Shown here piece after piece: positions 1-7,782 of a stretch of 8,423 nt of DNA (positions are counted from its first letter, which is position 1; each line of letters begins with the position of its first letter). The stretch is from Propionivibrio sp. GTDB taxonomy: Bacteria > Pseudomonadota > Gammaproteobacteria > Burkholderiales > Rhodocyclaceae. Below the pieces are notes generated by a model that worked only from the letters and a program-made list of their open reading frames with translations, did not search any database and was not told the DNA's origin. The DNA lies in the NCBI GenBank assembly GCA_017990155.1, contig JAGNOM010000107.1, forward strand, positions 1-8,423, in the 5' to 3' direction. The position numbers and the translations under genes were made by a program.

Positions 1-152
1 GCGCGTACGCGGTCGCGCGCTTCCTTGACCTCGGTGTCGGGCAGGCCGACCAGCGTCACCTGCGGCAAACCGCCGGCCAGATGTACCTCGACCGCGACTT
101 CCGGCGCGGAAAGTCCGTCGAGACCACGGCTATGAACGATGGCGAGCGGCAT
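1..152 (-). CDS. comM: ComM/YifB-like Mg-chelatase-family AAA ATPase, N-terminal fragment
   Basis: Only the first 50 codons are in the window; the gene runs off the left edge. The reverse-strand translation begins MPLAIVHSRGLDGL and continues with VEVHLAGGLPQVTLVGLPD and TEVKEARDRVRA. This is the characteristic amino end of the YifB/ComM family (ChlI-like domain). Family knowledge: ComM is a hexameric helicase that helps branch migration during integration of transformed DNA, and its homologues are core genes in many proteobacteria. The ATG at 152 is supported by an AGGA ribosome site at 161-158, five bases upstream. It reads in the same direction as the sugar genes but lies beyond a 394-bp spacer with its own probable promoter, so it is unlikely to belong to the sugar locus. 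The ATPase motifs lie outside the window and cannot be checked. Confidence 0.88.
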   Translation of the reverse strand, partial: MPLAIVHSRGLDGLSAPEVAVEVHLAGGLPQVTLVGLPDTEVKEARDRVR

Positions 153-247
153 CGGAATCCTGGAGGAGGGAAGGTGTGGGCGATGCGGAAAATAAAAACG
201 GCAACGGCGCGGAATTCGCTGCGCGTAATTATTGGTTCGAGGCCGGG

Positions 248-263
248 ATTATAAACCTCAACC
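248..263 (-). promoter_or_regulatory. Probable comM promoter -10 region
   Basis: The minus strand carries a perfect TATAAT at 253-248, which would start transcription near 241 and give a leader of about 90 nt before the comM ATG at 152. No good -35 hexamer is seen at 16-18 bp spacing, so the promoter may be weak or activator dependent. The -10 box sits inside an imperfect inverted repeat: GGTTCGAGG at 234-242 and CCTCAACC at 256-263 match with one bulged base. Confidence 0.45.
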
Positions 264-348
264 GATGGCTTTGATTTCCGGAGCCCTAGGACGGGGTGCG
301 TTTGAGAGTGTGAGGTGCCGTAAAAACCAACGGCGCGGTAGCCATCGT

Positions 349-424
349 GCAGGAGCCAAGTTCTACTGGGCGATTGCAGCGGTGGAGCACTTCCGCCCAT
401 CGCGCAGATGAACTGCGCTCCCAC
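349..424. repeat. Inverted pair of REP-like palindromes (REPIN-type doublet)
   Basis: Two short hairpin elements face each other in the spacer between the regulator and comM. The plus-strand copy (349-377) has a GCAGGAG head, then arms GCCAAGT (355-361) and ACTGGGC (365-371) with one mismatch and a TCT loop, then GATTGC. The minus-strand copy (424 down to about 392) has a GTGGGAG head, perfect arms GCGCAG (418-413) and CTGCGC (407-402) around a five-base loop, then GATGGGCGG. A shared GGAG head, a hairpin and a CGAT tail in inverted orientation is the layout of REP/REPIN elements mobilised by RAYT (TnpA-REP) transposases. The family call is by resemblance; copy number elsewhere in the genome is unknown. 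Confidence 0.6.
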
Positions 425-527
425 AAGAACCTGTAGGCGCCGAGGAAATTCAGAATCAAATTTCGCAGCGACCAACACTTTCAAACGCCCCCGGAGGACG
501 CACCGCGAACTTCACACGCACCCAACA

Positions 528-545
528 CCAGCCAGGATTGGCTGG
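528..545 (-). terminator. Stem-loop at 3' end of the SorC regulator gene, weak terminator candidate
   Basis: A perfect 7-bp inverted repeat, CCAGCCA and TGGCTGG around a four-base loop, starts one base after the regulator's TGA stop (549-547). Position and strength suit a transcript end or an RNA-stabilising hairpin. On the minus strand it is followed by TGTTGGGTG rather than a run of T, so it is not a standard intrinsic terminator. Confidence 0.35.
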
Positions 546-546
546 G

Positions 547-1515
547 TCAATCGTCGAGCAGCGCCTGTGCGACGTCGAGGTCGGTGATCAGTGTGGTCAC
601 CCATTTGCCGCGCAGGGCGGCGCGGATCGACTCGAACTTGCGCTTGCCGCCGGCGACGGCGACGCGGCGCGGCGTGGCGCGGATCTGGTCGGCGCTGATG
701 CCGACGACGCGCTCGTTGAAGTGCGAGTCGACGAGTTTCCCGTCGCGGTCGTAGAAGCGCAGGCAGATGTCGCCGACGGCGCCGCGGTCGCGCAATTCTT
801 CCATGTCCTCGGCGTCGAGCACGTTGCCGCTGTCCTGCAAAAGGCGCGACGGCGTCAGGCAGCCGATCCCCATCAGGATCATCGACAGCCTGCCGCAATA
901 GTCGAGCACGTTGTGGCAGGAGACGTCGTTCATCAGCATCTCGTGCATCTGCGTGGACGAGACGACGCCCGGCGCGAGCAGGAACATCGCTTCGGCGTTC
1001 GAGATTTGCGCCAGGCGCTCGGTCAGTCGCGTGGCGTAGACCTGCGAGTTGGCACGCCCGAAGCCGCCGAAGACCTGGACGATGTGCGTGGTCGCGCCCT
1101 TGGAGAGTGGGCGCATCATTTCGACGGCCTTGAGCAGCGTTTCGCTCCACGACGAAACGCCGATGATCTCGCACGACGGCACGACGCGTTCGAGATAGGC
1201 CGCGGTGCTTGACCCGAGCGCCGGGATGACGTTTTCGTCGGCGAGGTACGCGGCGTCGACGACGATGAATTCGATGCCGCCGAACTTGCGCTGCAGTTCG
1301 TCTTCGATGTCCGAGAAGATGCCGGCGGGAACGTGCACCGTGGTGCGGACGATGCCGTTCTCGGCGGCGAACTTGAGCATGCGCGAGACACGCGTCTGCG
1401 TGATGCTCAGGAGTTGCGCGATTTCCGGCTGGGTGCGGTTCTGCTCGTGATACAGGCGGGCGATCTGCGTCGCGAGTCGCAATTGCTGATGAGTATTGTC
1501 GTTATGGATAGCCAT
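547..1515 (-). CDS. SorC/DeoR-type sugar-binding transcriptional regulator
   Basis: A 322-residue protein, the usual length for the SorC family. Residues about 15-60 form a helix-turn-helix (ARLYHEQNRTQPEIAQLL, then TQTRVSRMLKFAAENGIV). The rest matches the SorC effector-binding domain, with GVSSW near 140, QVFGGFG, GIGCL, GAVGDICLRF and the C-terminal AGGKRKFESIRAALRGKW followed by TLITDLDVA. Family members are tetrameric regulators whose C-terminal domain, related to sugar isomerases, binds phosphorylated sugars. It probably controls the neighbouring transporter, isomerase and transketolase genes. The ATG at 1515 has GAGGG five bases upstream. The gene reads the same way as the operon but is cut off from it by a strong terminator and has its own -10 box. 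The effector and the direction of control (repression or activation) cannot be told from sequence. Confidence 0.92.
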   Translation of the reverse strand: MAIHNDNTHQQLRLATQIARLYHEQNRTQPEIAQLLSITQTRVSRMLKFAAENGIVRTTVHVPAGIFSDIEDELQRKFGGIEFIVVDAAYLADENVIPALGSSTAAYLERVVPSCEIIGVSSWSETLLKAVEMMRPLSKGATTHIVQVFGGFGRANSQVYATRLTERLAQISNAEAMFLLAPGVVSSTQMHEMLMNDVSCHNVLDYCGRLSMILMGIGCLTPSRLLQDSGNVLDAEDMEELRDRGAVGDICLRFYDRDGKLVDSHFNERVVGISADQIRATPRRVAVAGGKRKFESIRAALRGKWVTTLITDLDVAQALLDD

Positions 1516-1591
1516 GCGTGCCCTCGTTTTGGTCTTGATGGTGAGCAGTTTTATGTGACGTGGCGGGTGTTGAATCTGCTTCGGCGCCCAG

Positions 1592-1623
1592 AGTATACCG
1601 ACAGCGGAAAAACGCTTCTCCGC
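1592..1623 (-). promoter_or_regulatory. Regulator promoter -10 with overlapping palindromic operator candidate
   Basis: TATACT lies at 1597-1592 on the minus strand and predicts a start near 1585, about 70 nt before the regulator ATG. No clear -35 hexamer is seen at 16-18 bp. The -35 zone is instead occupied by a 20-bp imperfect palindrome (1604-1623), GCGGAGAA-N4-TTTTCCGC on the minus strand, with one mismatched pair. A protein bound there would contact the polymerase site directly, which suits autoregulation by the SorC protein. That link is inference. Confidence 0.45.
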
Positions 1624-1650
1624 AAAATCGGGCCATCAAGGCGTCGGGCG

Positions 1651-1682
1651 AAAAAAAGGCCGGACGTCATTCGAGTCCGGCC
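1651..1682 (-). terminator. Intrinsic terminator of the transporter-isomerase operon
   Basis: Read on the minus strand, a perfect 8-bp GC-rich stem GGCCGGAC (1682-1675) and GTCCGGCC (1665-1658) with a nine-base loop is followed at once by seven T residues (1657-1651). It lies about 98 bases past the isomerase stop codon at 1780 and before the regulator promoter. It should end the five-gene operon and insulate the regulator from read-through. The bases between stop codon and stem show nothing else. Confidence 0.93.
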
Positions 1683-1779
1683 ACGAGGGGAGAGTTCGTG
1701 AGTTGCAGGGCAGCACAAAGCAACACGGTCGCGCTGCGCTGCCATCGTTCAATTGCCCGAACCGATCGGGGCGGCCGCA

Positions 1780-3204
1780 TCAGGCATGGTGATAGACGTC
1801 CCACTTCAGGTAACGCGAGACGGCCTCGTCGACGACGTCGGCGTGATTGCCGCGCACCATCGCGACGTGGTGCTCGAAGCCTTGCCGGCACAGATGCGTG
1901 AACAGATCGCGCATGCGCGGCAGGTCGATCACGGCGATGCCGCCGTCCATCGCGAACGGGTCGGCGGTGAAGGTGCCGTTGCCGACGTAGCCCTTGACCT
2001 TGCCGAGCCGGTCGTCGGTGGAAATGCGGAAGTAGGTCATCGGGCCGGGGGCGACCTTGCCCTTGACCGCGCCGAAACACTTCTCCGGCCCGATCGTCGT
2101 GCCGAGCACGTCGAGGTTCGAAATTTCCGGCTCGACGCCGAGGAAGCTCTTCGGGAAGTTGCCGCAGTGCGTGCCGACGCATTTGTTCGGCTCGCGGCCG
2201 TAGTTGTTGTTCCAGTCGAGCAGGGCGGGCGGCGCGCCGGAAGCCAGCGCCAGCGCGTACATGGAAATTGCGCCGGCGACATCGACCTCGCAGGCGCTCG
2301 GCATCAGGCGCTCGCTGAGCATGCTCATCGACAGGCAGGTGGCGCAGCCGTAGTTGTCCTGAACGCTTGTCCAGCACTGGATGGCGCTGGCGTCGCATTC
2401 GTTTTCCTCGATCCAGCGGTTGACGGCGATCGAGAGCTTGGCCTGCTTGACGATGTTCTCGCGCTTGATGTGTGCCGGGATGCGTCCGTAGGCGGCGATC
2501 TTTTCGAGTTGCGCCTTCACTTCCGGCGAATCTTCGTTGACTGCCTGCGCCGCGCCGAGGATCTCGGAAAGGTCGACGGTGACGACCGTGACACCGGACG
2601 CCTGCAGAATCTTCTCGCTGTAGCGCACCGTCTGGAACGCGCCGGTACGCGCGCCGATGCTGCCGATGCGGGCGTTCTTCAGCCCCTTCACGGTGCGGCA
2701 GACACGGGAAAAACGATCGAGGTCGGTGGCGAACTCATCTCCCGCGATGTCGCACGTGTGCGTAGTCGTGTCCGAAAACTGGATGCCGTACTGGTACAGG
2801 TTGTTGCACACCGAGAGCTTGCCGCAGAAGGCGTCGCGCCGGCCGCGCAGGTCGACCTTGTCGATCTCGTCGTTACAGGCCTGCACCAGCACCGGGACGT
2901 TGAGCTTCGAGCGGTTGATCGTTTCGACGACGGCGATTTCGTCACCAAAATTCGGCAGTAACACGACGATGCCGTCGATGTCGTGGCGGTTCTCGTCGAA
3001 CAGTTGCACGTACTTGCGCACGTCTTCCTTTGTTTCGACCGAGCCGTTGTTCGTCTCGCTGACCGGCAGGATGTGGTAGCCGATGCCAAGCTTGTCGAGC
3101 TGGGCGATGACATCGCGGCGCGCGTCGAGCGCCAGCGTGCCGTTAAAGAACTCGCGGCTACCGACGATCAGGCCGAGCGAGATTTTCTTGTCAAACATCT
3201 TCAT
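1780..3204 (-). CDS. L-fucose/L-arabinose isomerase-family sugar isomerase
   Basis: A 474-residue protein resembling the FucI-related (COG2407) group, shorter than E. coli FucI (591). These enzymes interconvert an aldose and its ketose in the cytoplasm using Mn2+. The N-terminal half has alternating strand and helix stretches (LGLIVGSREFF, then GIVVLLPNFGDE). The catalytic half has QCWTSVQDNYGCATC (276-290), ACEVDVAGA (304-312), LLDWNN (328-333), HCGNFP (346-351) and FEHHVA (443-448). E306 and D330 are 24 residues apart, the same spacing as the FucI ligands E337 and D361; the metal-binding His is probably H445 or H446. The ATG at 3204 has GGAG with a good spacing. It is last in the transporter operon, 53 bases after the permease, so it probably acts on the imported sugar. 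The substrate is unknown. It is rich in cysteine (14), including a CxxC at 287-290. Confidence 0.85.
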   Translation of the reverse strand: MKMFDKKISLGLIVGSREFFNGTLALDARRDVIAQLDKLGIGYHILPVSETNNGSVETKEDVRKYVQLFDENRHDIDGIVVLLPNFGDEIAVVETINRSKLNVPVLVQACNDEIDKVDLRGRRDAFCGKLSVCNNLYQYGIQFSDTTTHTCDIAGDEFATDLDRFSRVCRTVKGLKNARIGSIGARTGAFQTVRYSEKILQASGVTVVTVDLSEILGAAQAVNEDSPEVKAQLEKIAAYGRIPAHIKRENIVKQAKLSIAVNRWIEENECDASAIQCWTSVQDNYGCATCLSMSMLSERLMPSACEVDVAGAISMYALALASGAPPALLDWNNNYGREPNKCVGTHCGNFPKSFLGVEPEISNLDVLGTTIGPEKCFGAVKGKVAPGPMTYFRISTDDRLGKVKGYVGNGTFTADPFAMDGGIAVIDLPRMRDLFTHLCRQGFEHHVAMVRGNHADVVDEAVSRYLKWDVYHHA

Positions 3205-3223
3205 TGCGTTTCTCCATTAAAGC

Positions 3224-3241
3224 CCGGCGGTGATTTGCCGG
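3224..3241 (-). other. Small stem-loop between permease and isomerase genes
   Basis: A 5-bp perfect inverted repeat, CCGGC and GCCGG around an eight-base loop, lies in the 53-bp gap after the permease stop and before the isomerase ribosome site (GGAG in the minus-strand text ATGGAGAAACGCA). There is no T run, so it is not a terminator. It could be a processing or stability element that sets different expression for the enzyme and the transporter. It may also be chance in GC-rich DNA. Confidence 0.25.
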
Positions 3242-3257
3242 ATACCGAATCTGTCTG

Positions 3258-4307
3258 CTATCGCCGTGCCATCTTGCGCTGCATCTGGTCGAGCACGACG
3301 GCGGCGATGATGACCAGCCCCTTGATGACCATCTGCCAGAACTCGCTGACGCCCATCATCACGAGACCGTCACTCAATACGCCGATGACGAAGGCGCCGA
3401 TGATGGTGCCGCCGATCGTACCGCGTCCGCCGGCCAGCGAGGTGCCGCCGAGGACTGCTGCCGCGATGGCGTTCATCTCGAACGAGGTGCCGCTGGCGGG
3501 GTGCGAGGCGACGAGTTGCGAGGAAATGATCAGGCCGGCGATCGCGGCGCAGGCGCCGGAGATGACGTAGACGATGACCTTGACGCGATTGACGTATACG
3601 CCGGAGAGAAGCGAGGCGCGCTCGTTGCCGCCGATGGCGTAGATCTGCCGGCCGAGCGGCGTGCGCCCCGCAACGTAGGCGGCGGCGAGCGCGACGATGA
3701 CCATCAGGATGACGGCGACCGGGACGCCGAGCACGGTGCCGGTGCCGAGGATCGGGAAGCCGGTGTTGCCGAGTTCCTCCTTGCCGACGAGATTGGGAAA
3801 GGTTTCGCCGTTGGAGAGTAGCAGGGCGGCACCGCGCGCGATGTACATCGTTCCCAGTGTCGCGATGAAGGGTGCGACGGAGAACCTCGTGATCAGCAGG
3901 CCGTTGATCAGTCCGACGAAAATCCCGGTGAGCAGGGCGAAAGCGATGACTTCGAAGACGCTCGGATACGCCGTCGCGTCCATGAAAGGGATCGGGATGC
4001 CTTTTGTTATCAGCAATCCGGAAATCATGCCGACGAGACCGACGATCGAGCCGACCGACAGGTCGATGCCGCCGGTGACGATGACGTAGGTCATGCCGAT
4101 GGCGAGGAAGGCGTTGATCGCCACGTGCTTGGAAATGATGACCAGATTGCCGAGCGAGATGAAGTTGGGCGCCATGACGCAGAAATACGTGGTGACGACG
4201 ATCAGTGCGATCAGCGTGCGCAGCTTGAGCAGCAGCATGACGGCGCTGGAGCCCTTTTCCTCGGTTTCGGTGCCGCCATTGAGGACGGCGCTTGCGGGGT
4301 TAGCCAT
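3258..4307 (-). CDS. CUT2-family sugar ABC transporter permease (RbsC-like)
   Basis: A 349-residue, strongly hydrophobic inner-membrane protein of the BPD_transp_2 family, somewhat longer than E. coli RbsC because of a polar N-terminal stretch of about 25 residues. Family hallmarks are VTGGIDLSVGS (77-87) in the early membrane region, GLINGLLITRF in the middle, and LGGTSLAGGRGTIGG near the C terminus. Hydrophobic stretches fit about eight to ten membrane segments. It would form a homodimer as the channel for sugar delivered by the binding protein encoded at 6615-7565. It begins three bases after the ATPase stop, with CGGAG about nine bases before the ATG, so the two are translationally close. 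Substrate specificity cannot be read from this subunit. Confidence 0.95.
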   Translation of the reverse strand: MANPASAVLNGGTETEEKGSSAVMLLLKLRTLIALIVVTTYFCVMAPNFISLGNLVIISKHVAINAFLAIGMTYVIVTGGIDLSVGSIVGLVGMISGLLITKGIPIPFMDATAYPSVFEVIAFALLTGIFVGLINGLLITRFSVAPFIATLGTMYIARGAALLLSNGETFPNLVGKEELGNTGFPILGTGTVLGVPVAVILMVIVALAAAYVAGRTPLGRQIYAIGGNERASLLSGVYVNRVKVIVYVISGACAAIAGLIISSQLVASHPASGTSFEMNAIAAAVLGGTSLAGGRGTIGGTIIGAFVIGVLSDGLVMMGVSEFWQMVIKGLVIIAAVVLDQMQRKMARR

Positions 4308-4310
4308 TGT

Positions 4311-5921
4311 TTAGTGCTCCGTAATCGGGGTGAGTGACTCCTGGACGGAGTGCGAAGTGTCTGATGGGGGCGCGAGGTCGGCGGCGGTCATCGTCGACGC
4401 GGCGACAAGACGGCGCTCGGTCGCTTCGCTGCGCGGGAAGTCGCCGGTGACGAGGCCGCGCGACATGACGATGATGCGGTCGGCCGCGCTCATGATCTCC
4501 ATCAGGTCCGAGGTGGCGAAGATGACGCCCAAGCCCTGTTCAGCCAGCTGGCGCATGGTCTTGAAGACTTCGGCCTTGGCGCCGATATCGATGCCGCGCG
4601 TCGGCTCGTCGAGCAGGAGAAGCTTCGGCTGCGTCAGCAGGCTCTTGCCGATGACGACCTTCTGCTGGTTGCCGCCGGACAGCGCCGTAATCTCGACGTC
4701 GGGTGCCGAGACCTTGACGCGCAGCGCCTTGATCATGTCGTCGATCTTCACCGCTTCGCGATTCTGCTGGATGGCGATGCCGCGCCGGAACTGCCAAAGG
4801 CTCGAAATGCTCATGTTCTTGAGCACAGAGAGGTTCTGCATCAGGCCGTCGCGCTGGCGGTCTTCGGGGACGAGGAACAATCCCTTGCGGATGCGCTCGG
4901 CGATCGACAGCCCGGCCAGATTCTTGCCGTTCAGGACGATGTCACCGGTGGTTTCGGGGCGCAGGCCGAACAGGCATTCAAAGAGCTCGGTGCGTCCGGC
5001 GCCCATCAGGCCGTAAATGCCGACGATCTCGCCAGCGGCGATCGACAGCGAGACGTGATCGACGAGATAGCCACCACCGGGCTTGGACAGGCAGACCTTT
5101 TCCGTGCGCAGGACCTCGACGCCGTCGGTGGTTGGTGAGGTTTTCTGCGGCGGCATCGTCGTCTTTCCGACCATCTTGTCGATGATCCACGGGACATCGA
5201 CGTCGCACATGCGCGCGCTGCTTTGCATCTTGCCGTCGCGCAGGACGGAAACGTAATCAGCGATACGCGTGAGCTCTTCCAGGCGGTGCGAGATGTAGAT
5301 GATCGCCACGCCGCTGCGCTTGAGTTCATCGATGACGCGGAACAGGACCTCGACTTCGGATTCGCTCAACGCCGACGTCGGCTCGTCCATGATCAGGACC
5401 TGCACGTCACGTGACAGGGCCTTGGCGATTTCTACGATCTGCTGTTCGCCGATGCGCAGATCACCGACGAGCGTGTCGGGCGAGAGATCGTGTTCGAGCC
5501 GTTTGAGCAGCGCTGCCGCGTGTTCGAACTGTCGGGTGCGGTCGATATGCACGCCACCCTTGGTGTAGGGGTGCGTGAGGAAGATGTTCTCAGCGATCGA
5601 GAGGTTCGGGCAGAGGTTGAGTTCCTGGAATACGATGCCGATGCCCTTGGCCGAGGCGTCGTGAACCGAGTTGAAAACAACCGTCTCGCCGTTCAGGCGC
5701 AACTCGCCCGACGTCGGTGAATTCACGCCGGCGAGGATCTTCATCAGCGTCGACTTGCCGGCGCCGTTCTCGCCGACAAGCGCGGTGACGGACGAGCGCC
5801 GCACGGCGAAATCGGCCTTGTCGAGCGCGATGGTGCCGGGGAAAACCATCGACACGTTCAGTGCTTCGAGGATGACGCTCTGGTCGAGCGTCGCTGTTTC
5901 CACCTGCGCCGCTGCGTTCAT
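4311..5921 (-). CDS. CUT2-family sugar ABC transporter ATPase with two fused NBDs (RbsA/MglA-like)
   Basis: A 536-residue protein with two tandem nucleotide-binding domains, slightly longer than E. coli RbsA (about 500). The first has Walker A GENGAGKST (50-58), Q99, signature LRIGEQQ (155-161), Walker B DEPT (179-182) and H212. The second has a changed Walker A, GLMGAGRT (304-311), with Arg in place of the catalytic Lys, a full signature LSGGNQQ (414-420), Walker B DEPTRGID (438-445), and no His in the H-loop (ATSDL). This asymmetry is normal for the ribose/galactose transporter class. It powers import through the permease from the cytoplasmic side. The start overlaps the DUF2291 stop as ATGA and has a strong GGGGAGG site, which indicates coupled translation. 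Confidence 0.96.
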   Translation of the reverse strand: MNAAAQVETATLDQSVILEALNVSMVFPGTIALDKADFAVRRSSVTALVGENGAGKSTLMKILAGVNSPTSGELRLNGETVVFNSVHDASAKGIGIVFQELNLCPNLSIAENIFLTHPYTKGGVHIDRTRQFEHAAALLKRLEHDLSPDTLVGDLRIGEQQIVEIAKALSRDVQVLIMDEPTSALSESEVEVLFRVIDELKRSGVAIIYISHRLEELTRIADYVSVLRDGKMQSSARMCDVDVPWIIDKMVGKTTMPPQKTSPTTDGVEVLRTEKVCLSKPGGGYLVDHVSLSIAAGEIVGIYGLMGAGRTELFECLFGLRPETTGDIVLNGKNLAGLSIAERIRKGLFLVPEDRQRDGLMQNLSVLKNMSISSLWQFRRGIAIQQNREAVKIDDMIKALRVKVSAPDVEITALSGGNQQKVVIGKSLLTQPKLLLLDEPTRGIDIGAKAEVFKTMRQLAEQGLGVIFATSDLMEIMSAADRIIVMSRGLVTGDFPRSEATERRLVAASTMTAADLAPPSDTSHSVQESLTPITEH

Positions 5922-6613
5922 TGCGCCTCCCCGGCGGGCTTGAGTGAAACCGGCGTGACGAGGAAGATTTCGGGAACGTCCGTCAGACTGATCGATCCCT
6001 CGAATTCAAGCGAGGCGCCGGGCGTTTTCAACTCCGCCAGTGGTTTCTCGATCTCCTTGAGCGCGCGCTCGTTGAAGGCGCGGCCGACCTGAGCGTATTC
6101 GATCTGGTTGGTGACTTTTCCGAACGAGAAGAAGGGGAGGGTGTCGCGGATCGCCGAGCCTTTTACGACCGGGCCGATCTGCAGCGTCACTTGTTGTGGT
6201 CCGGCATCGCTCGGGATTTCGACGACGAGGGTGCCAGCGCGTGATTCGGTATTGACGGAAACGACCTTGCCGGTCGACTTGACGGCGAAGCTCCACGGAC
6301 TGCCCTCGGCAGCGGCGCGGTGGCCATATTTGTGGCCGGCTTCGTCGAGATTCGCCTTGATCGCGGCGATGACGGTCGCCAGATCGCTGGCTTTGCCGTC
6401 GAAATGTGGAACAAGTTGCGTGGCCCAGACGCTGTCGACGTAGCCAGCGGCGTTGAAGCCCTCGGCCGTTTGATTTGCAGAAGAGCCGTCGGCCGCTGCG
6501 CGCTGATCGTTTGGCACGATCTTGCAGCCGGAGAGCGGCAGCAAGATCGCACACAGGGAAGTGATCAGCGCTGGGACGAGCTTCTTGCGAAGAGTGTGCA
6601 TCCCAGCGGTCAT
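5918..6613 (-). CDS. DUF2291-family predicted periplasmic lipoprotein
   Basis: A 231-residue protein with a lipoprotein signal: positive N-region (RKK, 9-11), hydrophobic core, and lipobox LSGC with Cys30 as the predicted lipidated residue. The mature part has the DUF2291 pattern: CKIVPND, YVDSVWATQLVPHF, KYGHRAAAEGSPWSFAV, TESRAGTLVVEI, VTLQIGPVVKGSAIRDTLPF and TNQIEYAQVGRAFN. Known of the family: such lipoproteins are encoded beside ribose/xylose-type ABC transporters, but their role is not established to my knowledge. The gene is packed between binding protein (one base upstream) and ATPase (four-base ATGA overlap), so its product probably works with the transporter in the envelope. The ribosome site is weak and falls within the end of the preceding gene. 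A second Met at residue 5 (codon at 6601) is a possible alternative start. Confidence 0.88.
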   Translation of the reverse strand: MTAGMHTLRKKLVPALITSLCAILLPLSGCKIVPNDQRAAADGSSANQTAEGFNAAGYVDSVWATQLVPHFDGKASDLATVIAAIKANLDEAGHKYGHRAAAEGSPWSFAVKSTGKVVSVNTESRAGTLVVEIPSDAGPQQVTLQIGPVVKGSAIRDTLPFFSFGKVTNQIEYAQVGRAFNERALKEIEKPLAELKTPGASLEFEGSISLTDVPEIFLVTPVSLKPAGEAQ

Positions 6614-6614
6614 C

Positions 6615-7565
<951 letters not shown>

Positions 7566-7782
7566 GCAGATCTCCTCATTTTTTACTTCGTTTGCGTAGC
7601 GATCAGGACGTTCTTACCGTCCAGCTCTTGTTGCCGGCATCGAGAAATCAGTGGAAATCTGCTGCACGTTCCGCCAACCCTCATCACCAGTTCTCACTTC
7701 GAATCCATCCGCCCGATCGATTGGCGATGGCGTCGAACTGTTCCAGTCAAGCTGCCTTGGTCCGTGGTTCTTTCGCTCGCGT

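Larger units (their letters stand above)
153..546. other. Gene-free spacer between regulator stop and comM start
   Basis: No convincing gene lies in these 394 bases. Visible contents are the comM -10 region (248-263), the REP-like doublet (349-424), a GAAATT/AATTTC inverted repeat with 8-bp spacer (445-464), and a stem-loop directly after the regulator stop codon (528-545). Open frames that cross it run through the REP hairpins and through comM in the wrong frame. Confidence 0.6.

Noticed and set aside
349..424. CRISPR-like repeat
   Set aside because: Only two copies, inverted rather than direct, with no spacers and no cas genes. The REP-doublet reading fits better.
445..464. GAAATT-N8-AATTTC inverted repeat as an operator or terminator
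   Set aside because: The arms are short and AT-only apart from one base, there is no T run, and there is no promoter next to it. It may be the decayed edge of a further REP copy (GTAGG at 433-437), but that is too weak to call.
213..470. AATTCGCTGCGC-like text at 213-224, 459-470 (AATTTCGCAGCG) and 7991-8003 as a shared regulatory motif
   Set aside because: Similar TTCGCTGCGC text occurs inside coding sequence (around 4425), so the recurrence is probably a composition effect.
56..484. A 142-codon minus-strand frame entering comM
   Set aside because: It reads comM in the wrong frame and passes through both REP-like palindromes and the comM promoter region. The ComM N terminus is in another frame from 152.
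1667..2398. A 243-codon minus-strand frame overlapping the isomerase end
   Set aside because: It is an Arg-rich out-of-frame reading of the isomerase that runs through the terminator hairpin.
1753..2961. A 402-codon plus-strand open frame opposite the isomerase
   Set aside because: Its product is an Ala/Val/Asp/Arg-rich sequence typical of the antisense of a high-GC gene, while the minus strand encodes a complete, motif-bearing isomerase.
4990..5030. Loss of the Walker A lysine in the second ATPase domain as a damaging mutation
   Set aside because: A changed second Walker A and a missing H-loop His are normal for the RbsA/MglA class, and the first domain is intact.
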